A stretch of 64,000 nt of DNA from Bolinopsis microptera (Eukaryota > Ctenophora > Tentaculata > Lobata > Bolinopsidae): contig NC_087081.1 of assembly GCF_026151205.1 (NCBI RefSeq), positions 8,427,246 to 8,491,245 of the forward strand, written 5' to 3'. Numbering within the stretch: position 1 is the stretch's first letter; each line of letters begins with the position of its first letter. The notes under the pieces are model-generated. The model was not told the DNA's origin, made no database searches, and saw only the letters and a list, made by a program, of their open reading frames with translations. The translations under genes and the position numbers were made by a program. Positions 14,001 to 27,480 of this stretch are shown piece by piece.

Positions 14001-17000
14001 CAATGTTACGTTTCCACATCAGTTGTTATGGTAACAAGGTTACTTTAGTCGCTATAGTAACACAGTGGGACCAGAACAAAAGTAAAACTGCAGCAGGGTA
14101 GACGTGCTAACATGTTTACAGCAAGGCAGCGGACACTGCACCTCAACTCAACTCTAATTGGTCAGTTGCCAAGTCACGTGACACACCAGATGTTACTTGA
14201 TTGGCTAGTGTTGGAGTCACAGGACTAATGTTCAGTGCGGGTATTGGTCGGGACCAAATCCCTGGCTGCTGATTGGAGGAGAGGTATTTAGAAGTGAGCG
14301 CTATATTACCTGAGACGGGGAGGACAACAGTATTACGTGGTCACGTGACTAAACCCCCTTCCAGCCCTAACCTTAATGTTTCTCTAAGCGGCGTGTAAAA
14401 TTGTCCCTTCTAACGGACTTTAACGTAATAAGCTCAAATAGATGAACATTACTTTTATATCAAATTCAGCAGATTATTTTTGTAACTCGAAACGAAACCA
14501 CTGAAAATAGTATATGTTTGACAAGTTAAAAATTGAACAATATTAAGCATATATGACGTGATCACAATAACTTTTGATTAAGTTTTAGCAATTATGATAA
14601 GAATTGTCGTGAAGATTAAATTTTCATTAGATTTTTGAAAGAGCTATTTTTTGGGCAAAAACGGCAATGAAAAGGTACTCAGTGACGATTAACAATAACA
14701 TACTTTAGTTCTAGAGGTTTTAAACTTCCGCGGAATATAACACTGTCACGAAGCTGATCTCCCAGACATAGCCTCACTAAACCAGAATGATAAAATCAAA
14801 ACAATAAACTCAGAGCCATGAAATCAGGCAATAACTTCGGGGTCCTTTTAGGGTCCTTTACCTAAAAGATTATTGATTGTAATCATCAAAACTTTATGAG
14901 AGTATGAGGAAATTCTAATATTTGTTGCTTGCTTCCCCAGAAATGTGCTTAACTGACAAGCACTAGCAGAGATTAATATTGTTTGAAATGGGAGGATATT
15001 ATATACTATATTATATTAATATACAACTCAAACGTGACTTGGAGATCGCAGGCGTTGATAAAAGCTCGGTTTAGTTTAGATCAAAGCAGATGATTATGAT
15101 TGACAAATAACTAAATAATAGGGTGACGCATGTTGAAATTGGAGTCTAATTTTATAAAGTCGAATGTAATAAGTAATAAAGTAACCATATTTGTTGCAAT
15201 CAAAGTACGTATAAAAACAAGCAGAGACTGTGAATGTTTGTGATTCTAGATTCAGACGCTGATTTCACCTGAAAACGTTACAATACGTTGAATTCTCCAC
15301 AAATTAACTAAAATAAACTAAATCCAACTAAAGAACTAAAACGGGACATTTTAACAAGATTTAGAAGATGGTGGTCATGTAGGGAAAAAGATGGTGGTTA
15401 GGACTTAGGGAGGAGATTAGAAGACAATTCCGCGTAGTAACATTTGAGAAGTGAGTGTGTGAGCGCGTGGGTGGTATGTGTAGTTGCGTTAGAATATGTG
15501 TCAGCCTACCCGTTACTCCAACGAATAAGCTATCCTGTAATATGCTGTGTGGCAACATAGCTACAGAAACATGTCCTGATGTAGATTGTAGATATTATGG
15601 TCACGAGATCATATCATGGCTATTGGCTCGTTTATAAACTCTGTTTTATTATACCTCATACTGACTTTTTGTGGCGGACAAATAACTTTTATTAACATTA
15701 ATTAATAATTACTGCGTTTATGATCCATCATTTTCATATCTTTAGATTAAAAAAACGGTACGCGATCTCAAGGATTCAAATCATAATGCTGATTTGCTAT
15801 GCAAATACGGCATGCTCTATACAAGAAATTGACTAAACGTTAAAGTAATAAAGAAGAAAAAATCAATTGTTCAATGTTGATCTTATAGACGTTATTCAGA
15901 CTTTTGCCGTGCCCTTAAAAAGTTAAAACACAATCTCATGCATCATCAAGTTTAACAAGCTTGAACACGGTCTGAAAACAATGCCTCGTTTGTCCTAAAT
16001 GTCCCAGCATGGCTACTCAATGGAACTATAAAAATATGAACTAAAAGTCAATCAAACATCATAACAAGGCTAAAGAATGTGGGTGTTCAATACAAGGAGA
16101 GTTTAAATCAAAGATACTGCGTAAACTTCACTGCCCGAATTGATACAATGTTGAAATGTTCGGTACAGAGTTCAGGGGAATAACGAGAAAATAGCATTGT
16201 TTTCAGAGCACGTGTAGCTATCACGTGACTGTCTACTTGTCATGGTAACCGTACTATCCGGCACGCGTATGCGACAGATTGATACACTCAAATGACAGGA
16301 GAGGGGAAGTTTGGAATTCTCTAAAACAGAGGGCACACCGTACAAATTGATATTGAGTAATTATCCTAGGATACAGTGTATATTGAGTTGATACTTTCAG
16401 TACTACTTATTAGAATTAAACAATTAAATCGTTAGTCCAATTAGTGCTCCTGAAAATTACAGAGGATCTTTTGAAGAAGAAAATTCAAAATCGTCACAAA
16501 AGGTTTAAAGAATTGAAAAGTATGCAACTCAAACTCAAACGGTCCAAACAGACTGATGATGAAACTTAACATGGTTGAATGGTTCAGCGGGTCAGTAATT
16601 ATTGGTTTATAATCGCGGCTACAACGTATAGCTCTAATCATACCGATCATTGTGTGAAATTTCAGGGGTCGAGGACACGTGACAGTTGACATATCTATAG
16701 TGGGTGAGATTGTATTGTGTTTGGATTAATTCATCAGCAATCAGTATAGTACTACACTCCTAGATTGGGTATCAATAGCTACTCCAGTTTAATTGCTATC
16801 ATTCTAGTAGATACCATAATGTGTATTCGTGACTTTTAGTAAGAAGCTCAATTTCAACTTTTCCCATCTAAAATACCTTTTATAACAGAGAATCAGATAA
16901 ACCACTTACTATAAGTATAACAGATCAAGGTATTTTATTCAAACTATAGCTTCCACTATTGACTATTTAAGCCATCCATGTTATTGCCTTGATTTTGATG

Positions 17001-17100
17001 GCTCAAATAATGGGAAGCTATAATACTGTTTGTCACGATCAAAATCTATAGCCCAAGAGAAGATGCGAAACAGGCCGCAGTGTTACGCCTATTATTCGCC
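11100..17100. other. Gene-poor AT-rich DNA with scattered CACGTG sites
   Basis: No recognisable coding sequence. CACGTG-type sites occur near 12.35, 14.17, 14.34, 16.21 and 16.68 kb. The 14.17-kb site is flanked by ATTGG boxes (CTAATTGGTCAG and TTGATTGGCTAG). Open frames are short (up to 93 codons) and unsupported. Confidence 0.5.
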
Positions 17101-17118
17101 GACCACCGGGCGCCGGAC

Positions 17119-17157
17119 CACGCCGCCACCACCGACGTCGGTTGTGGTGGCGGCGTG
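17119..17157. repeat. GC-rich hairpin
   Basis: Arms CACGCCGCCACCACCGAC and GTCGGTTGTGGTGGCGGCGTG are complementary except for three extra bases, and meet at CGACGTCG. It is strikingly GC-rich against its surroundings and should form a stable stem in DNA or RNA. Confidence 0.75.
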
Positions 17158-17250
17158 CACTTGTCCCATGTAAGATTTACAACTTCAAAACCATTATCAA
17201 GAAATGCTAACTAGCGCTCACAAGGGGAGCGATCTGCAAGAGGTTAGAGT

Positions 17251-17471
17251 TTATGGAAGTCTATTGTTCTTAAAGTTGACAATTGTTGGTATGTCAGGAA
17301 TTTGTCAAATTGTTGTTTGTCCATTACACATTAGCTGGGGTGCAGTGCGTTTTGAGCAGATATACTTGTGTAAGACTGCTCTCATCTCAATTCCTCACGG
17401 CTCCTCTATTCTGCAGTTATTTAACAGGGGCAATAGAAACAATGGTAGAGGTTGTCAATAAATCTACTGCC
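17251..17471 (+). repeat. Dispersed ~220-bp repeat, copy 1
   Basis: Matches 47313-47530 in the same orientation along its length. Shared blocks include CTATTGTTCTTAAAGTTGAC, TACTTGTGTAAGACT, CTGCAGTTATTTAACA and CAATAAAT near the end. Divergence is moderate. It is not a recognised family. The ending with AATAAA could suggest a retroposed transcript end, but no poly(A) is visible. The 85-codon frame across it is not conserved in the other copy. Confidence 0.7.
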
Positions 17472-18440
17472 TGTTAACGATCATAATTGAGAAAAGGAAA
17501 CAACAATTCCAATCATCAAATCCACGTATAATTATATGAGAACTCGTACGTAACCACAGCACTTTTCTTAAATAATGATCTTTCATTCACTCATGGATAT
17601 GATAACTTTTGTTAGTTCATTTTGACTTATGTGCCTCAGTTGACCAAAACCCACTTTAAAATATTCAATATCGAACAATTTCAAACTATCAGTGAACACT
17701 GACAGGGACTGCAACATCAAAAGTAATGAATGAAAACAATTCACAAAAAGTAAAACAGATTGACCACGATGTAAAACCAAAGTTCCAACATAAAAGCAAA
17801 GCTAGTGATCAGCGAGGCGCAGGTGGTGGGAGACTTCACATAATAATCACTAAGCTAATTAGATAAGTAAACGGGAACAGGGTCTGTAATTGAAGTCAAC
17901 GAGCACTCTTAGGACCTTGAGGGTCATTAATCGTAATACTGAGAATATACCTTTTCAGTGATCACTTTTAGATGCGGGTACTCTCACGGCTTACTTGTTG
18001 TAAAGTTGTAATTCTGTGATATAATCATGAAACTAGTTCACACTGAAGGAAGATAAAAGGCCTCAATAGAAGTGGATTCTGGTGGAGCGATCAGAGTTGA
18101 AATACAATATACTTGTTTTGACACGTGACAGTGATTCTGAGATTTGATTGGTCAATGTTGGAAGCTGATTGGTTAACTGCTGTCACGTTACAGGGAAAAT
18201 ATGTGTCACCAGTATTAAGTAAACAGATCTATTGATCATATTGAATTCATGACAGTTTGGGCTTTGGCCCTAACAAAAATACGTGTCATTGATTTCCGTT
18301 CTTGATGACCATATGTTTTTATCAAAATAAAACCCAAAATTGTAATAAAGTAAATTATGAACAGCAATGTTAAACTGCCACAATATTTTGAATTATAAAC
18401 CTACACGTGATGACTGATGCATTCGTAATTGATCATTTTA

Positions 18441-18796
18441 TAGATGTGGATACTGGCGGGGAGGTGATAATTGTTTGTTTACATTAATAGTGAGCACATG
18501 TTAAGCAGGCTGAGGAGGTGATAATTGTTTGTTTACATTTTAGGTCGAGCACATGTTAAGCAGGCTGAGGAGGTGATACATATTTTGTATTATAGAAGGT
18601 TTGTAACACTTGTAACGCCTTCTTGTTACCGCCCTTTGAGGACCCCGAATTATTTTCTGAACGAAAGCTCAAAAATAACCGAGAAATCGACCTTCTTATT
18701 AACTCATTTTGATGACTGTTTCTGACCTAAAATTGCACGAAAAATCGATTTAGCTAGGTTTCAGAACCTATAAACACTTCCTTATCCCTCAAAATT
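18441..18796 (+). repeat. Left terminal inverted repeat, 356 bp
   Basis: Complementary to 19945-20300. The 66-codon frame inside (18525-18725) appears in both arms, differing in the next-to-last residue (C versus F). This reflects arm identity and is no evidence for a gene. Confidence 0.9.
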
Positions 18797-19752
18797 GCTT
18801 CAGATAGCCAATAGAGCGTTACACGTGGATGCGGGCGATGCTGACTTTCCTACTGGCTGCTACTTCTTCCGGCGTGAACTGAATCTTGCCCCACATCCCC
18901 GCTGGGATGTTTAGTGTAACTCCTGAAATTTAATTCGCTTTTTATTCCGCTTATTCTTAACTAACCGGACGATGATTAATCACTCTACACACAACTAGAC
19001 TGTTAAGTGACGTTTCAACACGTTTTCTAGCTGGCTCTGAAACCTTAACCACCCAGAATGATCCTAACCCTAACACAAACCCGATTTCTAACTTAAGCGT
19101 ATGCTGAAACCTTAACGAGAAGATGTGGTAGAGATAACAATGTGAACAGAGGGTCAAATAAAGATAAGGAAAGTAAACACACGATATCGATCTGCTCACT
19201 TTTCCTGTTTGTGATTGGACGGATCGGTGTCACATGACATAACACCTCTATTACAAGTGGTCGCTCGTTGAGGACCACGGAGCACATCAGGGCTGCCCGT
19301 CGTCAGAATACATTTAATTCAGTTGTCAGTATGATTGTTATATTGTGGTGTTGGTAACCTACCTTCATTGTGTTTCTTTTGACTTTGTTACCATGCTGTG
19401 CTCTGGAAATTGTGATAGTACCTGTTCGATTTGTTAAGGAGACGATCTCCCTGTTCATATGTTACAGGATCAGAATGTTCGTGAGGAACAGTCACCAAAA
19501 GTGAGTTGCTTACCTGCTGTGTGTTTTCGTACTCTGGTCTTCACTCAAGTTGCAAAGCTGCAATAAACGTATCGCAAAGAACATTTATATCTGAAAATTG
19601 TGTTAGTACCAGTTTGATCAGTTAAGGTGAGGATTGCCTCAATCTGTCGGGTTGAGCTTAACTGTCTAGGTCATGAGTAGAACCGAAGGATCAAAATATA
19701 TGGGGGTCCGGACTCTAGGGCGTAAGACTCTAGGGCGTAAGACTCTAGGGTC

Positions 19753-19878
19753 TTAGGGTTAGGGTTAGGGTTAGGGTTAGGGTTTGGGTTTGGGTTAGGG
19801 TTAGGGTTAGGGTTAGGGTTAGGGTTAGGGTTAGGATAAGGGTTAGGGTTAGGGTTAGGGTGATGGTTAGGGTTAGGG
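19753..19878 (+). repeat. Interstitial TTAGGG array
   Basis: About twenty units of TTAGGG with a few variants (TTTGGG, ATAAGGG, TGATGG). It is the animal telomere repeat placed inside a mobile element. It is bordered by GACTCTAGGGCGTAAGA units on the left and their inverted form (CCCTAGAGTCTTACG) on the right. Confidence 0.9.
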
Positions 19879-19944
19879 CGCCGCCCTAAAGTCTCACGCC
19901 CTAGAGTCTTACGACCTAGTTGGTCGTATTAACTATAAAACATC

Positions 19945-20300
19945 AATTTTGAGGGATAAGGAAGTGTTTATAGGTTCTGAAACCTAGCTAAATCGATTTT
20001 TCGTGCAATTTTAGGTCAGAAAAAGTCATCAAAATGAGTTAATAAGAAGGTCGATTTCTCGGTTATTTTTGAGCTTTCGTTCAGAAAATAATTCGGGGTC
20101 CTCAAAGGGCGGTAACAAGAAGGCGTTACAAGTGTTACAAACCTTCTATAATACAAAATATGTATCACCTCCTCAGCCTGCTTAACATGTGCTCGACCTA
20201 AAATGTAAACAAACAATTATCACCTCCTCAGCCTGCTTAACATGTGCTCACTATTAATGTAAACAAACAATTATCACCTCCCCGCCAGTATCCACATCTA
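19945..20300 (-). repeat. Right terminal inverted repeat, 356 bp
   Basis: Reverse complement of 18441-18796, apparently without indels. The single difference I see falls where the left arm reads GACTGTTTC and this arm, reversed, reads GACTTTTTC. Confidence 0.9.
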
Positions 20301-20532
20301 TACTCTGGTACAATTATCCATTATCTAGTCAGATTTCTTTTAGATATTGCCTAATTGCCTGTTTTACTTTGAAAAACTTGATGAGGCGCTCAAATTAAAT
20401 CAATCGAGATGGAAGCAACACAGAACTACAGAATATGTAATGACGTAATGTACCACTTTTTGTACGGTCAAGGTAGAATAAAGAATTCAGATACATTGAT
20501 GGAGTAGCATCACCATAAGTGACGTAATTATG

Positions 20533-22434
<1,902 letters not shown>

Positions 22435-22442
22435 CACGATCA

Positions 22443-22454
22443 GTGCGCGGCCTT
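22443..22454. repeat. Target-site duplication, 5' copy
   Basis: GTGCGCGGCCTT, repeated exactly at 27481-27492 directly after the poly(A) tail of the LINE. It marks the 5' boundary of the insertion. Confidence 0.85.
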
Positions 22455-23521
22455 CCCCCTTTTGTCTGGTTCCGGGCAAAAGACCAGGTAGCTTCGATGA
22501 GGCCTGGCATGTGGGTCTGGATGTGCTGGTTGGTGGTTCCCAGTGTGGTGTGTGCTGAGACTGGGGTGGATGGCTGAAGCCAGGGGACCGCTGGGCTGAG
22601 TGGCGAAGCTGGTGGTCGTAACGGAGGCAGTCCACATTGAGCACCCAAGCGACGAAAGTCGCTAGGTAGCTCGTGGGGATAGCATCCGGGTCGATAGCTG
22701 GCGGCGTTGTCTTAGCATGGCGTGCCACTGGGTGTAGGCACTTTGTTCTGGGCTCGCATGCATCGCGTCAGGGGGGTTGTCGGCTGGGGCGTCTGTCACA
22801 CGTGTAGGTACTTATTGATTTAAAGTACAGCGGCAGAGTCAATCCTGAGCACTAGAGCACCACTTATGACTCTGCCCATTTGCTCTGGAGTTACTGCCCA
22901 GGACCCAATCCTATCCTGTTTCTCTCACCTATAGTGATTGGTAATGGTGCTTTATCCAAAGCAAATGACCTTGCCGTGGTAAGGGGGCTTAATCGGCATC
23001 ACAAGACCAGCCGAGACTAAGCTGTACTGTTCAGCTGAGCAAAACTGAACGTAGGTCGCACGTGCCAACCGTCTTCCTTTACCTCATTTGATCCCTTTTT
23101 CTTTTGGAGCTCTCACAGCCTTCACTCACACCTGAGCATATAGGGTTTTAGAAGTTCAGGGTGTGTACTTCAAGGTCGGGCCCTTAATACCGATCATTAG
23201 CACCCGTTTTACCTTTACCTTATTAGCGGCATATCATTACTGTCGCGGTAGTAAAACAAACATCTTTCTACGATACGCAGAAAGTGTTAAAACTCTCACT
23301 AATACACTTGGACTACAACACCGGATTACCAGTGGAGGAGGCAGGACTGAGCTGGCCTCGTGTGGGATTGGCACACTTGCGCAGGCTTCACAGCCTTGCT
23401 GCGATGGTGCTGGTTCCTATCGGGGCTGTGCTCGTTCAGCAACCACCAAGGAATCCACCACTACTACACCTACACTACAACACCGGATTACCAGTGGAGG
23501 AGGCGGGACTGAGCCGGCCTC

Positions 23522-26500
23522 GTGTGGGATTGGCACACTTGCGCAGGCTTCACTCAAATCAACCTTAAACGCAAGTACAACGCTTGGAAAACCCTGCTGG
23601 TGAACACTCATGGCAGGAAAAATCCTATTGTACTAGCGACTGAACCATACACTAATAACAAACACCTAATTCCACCAATAAGCAAAGAACTAACCGAGTA
23701 TTATTACAAAGTTGGGGACATTAGGCCCCGTGCCGCCATAGTAATACACAAAAACCTAGCTGAAAAAAGTTGGGAACTATCGCAATTCACAACCCCGGAT
23801 CAAGTTGCTATTAAGATTCAACTTAGCTCGACAGAAGTAATTCTGGCAGCTTCGTACATGGATATTAATGGACCAGCTCCATCCCACGAAACCACACCTC
23901 TAGCCAAATACGCTATAGACAACAAAATACCACTCATAATAGGCTCTGACACCAACTCCCAACACACTCTTTGGGGTAACAGGTTGTGCAATAGAAGAGG
24001 AGAGGAACTACTTGATTTCCTCTCGTCGCTAGGGCTCTCCTGTTCCAACAAAGGTTCAACTCCAACATTCCTCAACTCACGAGGTCATAATTCCATCATT
24101 GACCTCACTATTACCAACCAACTGGGGGCTGAACTGATCAGTAACTGGCACGTTAGTGATCTTTACTCAAACTCCGATCACAGATATATCATGTTCGACA
24201 TTACTTCTGGTCCCAAAAAAGAACCAAGACAAATACGCCTAGTCAAGAACACTGACTGGGCGAAATTTGACGAGATTCTTTACAACAACAATGATCTCCA
24301 CAACACCTGCGTTAACACACCACACGACATTGATCACAAAGTTAACACCATTAATACTGCTCTCCGAGCGGCCTTCGAGGAGGCATGTCCCATTACTTAC
24401 ATCTCCAGCGCTGTCAGAAAACCACCCTGGCTAACTCGAGAAGTTGAGGAAGCACAGAGGGGTATAAGACGCAAACTCATCACAGCTCGTCGAATCAAAA
24501 CTGATGCTTCGTGGCTCGCTCTTAGAGAAAGCAACAAGCAATACAACAAGATCCTGTCCAACTCCCAGCGCAATGCGTGGCGGAAATTCTGCGCAGACAC
24601 AGAATCGGTTAAGGAATCTGGAAGGATGAACAAGATTCTGAAAACCTGTACTGACACCAATAACAAACTTGAAGCCGTTTATAAACCAAATGGCGAACTC
24701 ACCAAAAACGCAGAGGAGACACTGGAGGTCATGACACAAACCCACTTCAAGGAGAGTGTTACTGATCCGCCAGTTCCGCCTCTCTGCCCCTTACCCATCT
24801 CCACAGACTTACTAGACAAAATCTACAGCCTTGAAAGAATCGAAAAGGCTCTCCTATCCTTCGATCCCTTGAAGGCTGCAGGACCTGACACTCTAAAACC
24901 TATCATATTCCAGAAAGCCTGGGCTCATATCAAAGACATAACAAAAAACATTATGACAAAAAACCATGAAACGCAACACATCCCAACTTTGTGGAGGGAC
25001 TCTCTTGGAATCTTTCTCCCTAAGCCTGGAAAAACCGACTACAACAAAGCTAAGTCATTTCGAACGATCACTCTTTCGCCTGTGATGTTAAAGTTGCAGG
25101 AGAAAGTGATCTTATGGCATATGCAACATGACCTCAACATAGCTAATGATATCAACAAACGACAATTCGGCTTTAAGAAGGGCTGCTCCACAGAAGCGGC
25201 ACTTCATAAAGTTACTCACACCATTGAGCGCAGAATAGCCAAGAAAGGATATGTCCTAGGTGTCTTTCGAGATATAGAGGGCGCCTTCGACAATGTCTCG
25301 TTCAAGGCTATCTCTGAAGCAGTCAAGGCTACGAAAGTGGACTTGGCTACAGCACAGCGGATCATCAACATGGTAACCAATCGATTCATCACACTAAATC
25401 ATAAGGATAAGTCGAGAAGGGTACGGATCAGGCGAGGTTGCCCCCAAGGAGGCATTCTCTCTCCTTTTCTCTGGAACCTGGTAGTCGACGATCTCCTTTC
25501 CTTTACCGCAAAAGACATCCCGGGTTACCTGCAAGCCTTTGCGGATGATCTGTTGTCTCTAGCGGAAGGGGATGATTTAGACATCATCTGGGACCGAACA
25601 TGCAAAACTATTAAAACGATAGAAAATTGGTGCAGAACCAAAGAGCTATCTATTAGCGCCCTTAAAACTCAGATAGTCATGTTTACCTGGAATAGTAAGT
25701 GGACTCTAAGACCTATAACAGTTGGCAACAACATTATAGGTCTTTCCAAGTCTGCTAAATTTCTAGGAGTGACCTTGGACAGCAAACTCAACTTCAATGA
25801 ACATATCATCAACACCACCAAAAAAGCCACGGCATCCCTCATGCAATGTCGAAGAGCTGTCGGCCCCACATGGGGTATGAGCCCCAAAACATGCAAATGG
25901 ATGTACACGGCTGTCATCCGTCCAATCCTATCCTACTGCTGTAGTATATGGATCAGGGCCACTCAAACGGACTATAACGCGAAGAAACTCAAACGTGTTC
26001 AGGCATTGGCACTCAGAATGATGTCTGGTGCTATGCCAAGCACACCTTTTATCGCATTGAATCACCTCACCGACACTTCTGACATCATACTGTTCCTGCA
26101 AGGTGAAGCAGCAGAGGGTGCGGCCAGGCTACAAGCTTATGGCAGCCTCACTCTTGAAACTATCGCCTTCAGGAAGGGAACTATCAAAAATCATACCACT
26201 ATCAACAAACAATTCATGGCAGACCTCATTATCCCACCTAGAGCAACAAGAGACCTAACAACACCAACCATGATGCTGGGACGGCACTTCACCGTCACAA
26301 CTCCTGGAGCCGATACCACTGAATATAGAAATTCACTTCAAAACACCATTGACAACATTACCAGTGAAACAATCACCTGCTACACTGACGGGTCACTCAC
26401 AGACTCAGGATGCGGGGCTGGCTATATCATCACAACTGACAACAATAACACCACCCTTGAAGAAAGATCATTCAAGCTCCCTGATTATTGCACTGTTTAC

Positions 26501-27247
26501 CAAACAGAGCTCACCGCCATCATTGAAGCTTGCAAATATCTCTCTACCTATACCAACACACATATCATCATATGGTCTGACAGTCTCTCATCTATACAAG
26601 CTATCTCTGCGCTTTCAACGCGGAGTAGAACTACAAGAGACTGTTACGACTCTCTTAATGCACTCGGATCCAACAACACGCTAGAGATACGATGGATTCA
26701 AGCACACATCGGATTGTGGGGGAACGAAAAAGCAGATGAGCTGGCCAAGCTTGGTACAACCAGTGAATCCACTTTAAAGTGTCCAATTCCACAATCCTAC
26801 ATCAAGCGTCAAATCGACAACAAAGTCAACAGACTGAATCAGGAAACTTGGTTAACTGACGGTCCCAGACACACCAAACTGACACTCGGCCACAAGCATG
26901 CCAAAATCATCAAAAACCTCAACACTACACTCAGCAAAAACAGACAAGATTACAGAACTGCAGTTCACCTCATCACGGGTCACTGCGGCTTAAACAAACA
27001 CCTTCACACCATTTGCAAATCAAACACCAGTGCTTGTCCTATGTGCGGCGACGGAGAGGAAACTGTCTCACACTTCCTTGGACAGTGTCCAGCTATTGCC
27101 CAAATTAGAGGTCAATATTTCCAGGACTACTACCTCTCTGTCAATGACATATTCGACAACCAACACATCACCACAATTGTCAATTTCGCAAACCGCACCA
27201 AACGCTTAATTGCGCCGGAAGAGCTGGATCAGACCGGGGTGACTTAA
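23522..27247 (+). CDS. LINE polyprotein: AP endonuclease - reverse transcriptase - RNase H - zinc motif
   Basis: The frame of 1241 codons is uninterrupted. An APE-type endonuclease lies at the N-terminus (LATEPYTNNK; LIIGSDTNSQHTLWGN; SDHRYIMF for the terminal Asp-His). The reverse transcriptase has FGFKKGCSTEAAL, DIEGAFDNV, CPQGGILSPFLWN and the catalytic FADD (a variant of YxDD). RNase H follows with YTDGS, QTELTAIIEAC, WSDSLSSIQAI and AHIGLWGNEKADELA, so the Asp-Glu-Asp-Asp set appears intact. A CPMCGDGEETVSHFLGQC zinc-type motif closes the protein. The start is uncertain: homology-like sequence begins near QINLKRKYNAW, so the true start may lie upstream or at another codon. Its likely function is target-primed reverse transcription of its own RNA. 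Confidence 0.93.
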   Translation: MWDWHTCAGFTQINLKRKYNAWKTLLVNTHGRKNPIVLATEPYTNNKHLIPPISKELTEYYYKVGDIRPRAAIVIHKNLAEKSWELSQFTTPDQVAIKIQLSSTEVILAASYMDINGPAPSHETTPLAKYAIDNKIPLIIGSDTNSQHTLWGNRLCNRRGEELLDFLSSLGLSCSNKGSTPTFLNSRGHNSIIDLTITNQLGAELISNWHVSDLYSNSDHRYIMFDITSGPKKEPRQIRLVKNTDWAKFDEILYNNNDLHNTCVNTPHDIDHKVNTINTALRAAFEEACPITYISSAVRKPPWLTREVEEAQRGIRRKLITARRIKTDASWLALRESNKQYNKILSNSQRNAWRKFCADTESVKESGRMNKILKTCTDTNNKLEAVYKPNGELTKNAEETLEVMTQTHFKESVTDPPVPPLCPLPISTDLLDKIYSLERIEKALLSFDPLKAAGPDTLKPIIFQKAWAHIKDITKNIMTKNHETQHIPTLWRDSLGIFLPKPGKTDYNKAKSFRTITLSPVMLKLQEKVILWHMQHDLNIANDINKRQFGFKKGCSTEAALHKVTHTIERRIAKKGYVLGVFRDIEGAFDNVSFKAISEAVKATKVDLATAQRIINMVTNRFITLNHKDKSRRVRIRRGCPQGGILSPFLWNLVVDDLLSFTAKDIPGYLQAFADDLLSLAEGDDLDIIWDRTCKTIKTIENWCRTKELSISALKTQIVMFTWNSKWTLRPITVGNNIIGLSKSAKFLGVTLDSKLNFNEHIINTTKKATASLMQCRRAVGPTWGMSPKTCKWMYTAVIRPILSYCCSIWIRATQTDYNAKKLKRVQALALRMMSGAMPSTPFIALNHLTDTSDIILFLQGEAAEGAARLQAYGSLTLETIAFRKGTIKNHTTINKQFMADLIIPPRATRDLTTPTMMLGRHFTVTTPGADTTEYRNSLQNTIDNITSETITCYTDGSLTDSGCGAGYIITTDNNNTTLEERSFKLPDYCTVYQTELTAIIEACKYLSTYTNTHIIIWSDSLSSIQAISALSTRSRTTRDCYDSLNALGSNNTLEIRWIQAHIGLWGNEKADELAKLGTTSESTLKCPIPQSYIKRQIDNKVNRLNQETWLTDGPRHTKLTLGHKHAKIIKNLNTTLSKNRQDYRTAVHLITGHCGLNKHLHTICKSNTSACPMCGDGEETVSHFLGQCPAIAQIRGQYFQDYYLSVNDIFDNQHITTIVNFANRTKRLIAPEELDQTGVT

Positions 27248-27459
27248 AGTATTATCTCATATGCTGTCTCGTCTCGTTTTACTTTTCCAAACCCAGCTGG
27301 CATTTAAGCGTATCATTTTGACTCATATATCATCTTACACCATCCTCCACCAATCACTCTGATTTCACCGGCAACCTTCCCCAAGGTTGCCACACCCCAG
27401 AGGTAGGCAGAGCATCTCAATGCTATCCTCTCGTGGGCTATCTTGGCCCAGCCTCTCTT

Positions 27460-27480
27460 AAAAAAAAAAAAAAAAAAAAA
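27460..27480 (+). repeat. LINE 3' poly(A) tail
   Basis: 21 consecutive A residues directly followed by the 3' target-site duplication. Confidence 0.9.

Larger units (their letters stand above)
18441..20300. mobile_element. Long-TIR element (1.86 kb) with TA flanks
   Basis: The ends, 18441-18796 and 19945-20300, are 356-bp inverted repeats of equal length that I find differing at about one base. The termini are TAGATGTGGATACTGG and its complement, each bordered by TA (18439-18440 and 20301-20302), as expected for an element that duplicates TA. The arms hold an internal 54-bp tandem duplication. No transposase frame is visible in the 1.15-kb middle, so it would be non-autonomous. A diverged partial copy of the arm lies at about 59.76-59.85 kb, showing a dispersed family. 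The superfamily is not assignable; TA duplication is typical of Tc1/mariner-like elements but not exclusive to them. Confidence 0.75.
22455..27480 (+). mobile_element. LINE (non-LTR retrotransposon) with RNase H, ~5 kb
   Basis: A complete-looking insertion bounded by a 12-bp target-site duplication and ending in 21 A at 27460-27480. The first 1.07 kb contains an 80-bp direct repeat (about 23313-23392 and 23475-23554) and no recognisable ORF1. The only large ORF carries endonuclease, reverse transcriptase and RNase H domains. This domain order and the RNase H place it in the I/LOA/R1-like part of the LINE tree. An intact frame, homopolymer tail and exact duplication suggest a young, perhaps active copy. 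The pre-insertion site resembles an arm of the foldback family at 28.4 kb. Confidence 0.88.

Noticed and set aside
18525-18725. 66-codon frame conserved in both arms (also 20016-20216) as a real small protein
   Set aside because: Conservation follows from near-identity of the inverted repeats; the sequence has no recognisable domain and ends differently in each arm.
19753-19878. A true chromosome end
   Set aside because: The TTAGGG array is only about 126 bp and is flanked on both sides by element and unique sequence.
23163-23603. 146-codon frame as LINE ORF1
   Set aside because: It mostly translates the 80-bp direct repeat twice; no RNA-binding, zinc or coiled-coil motif is visible.
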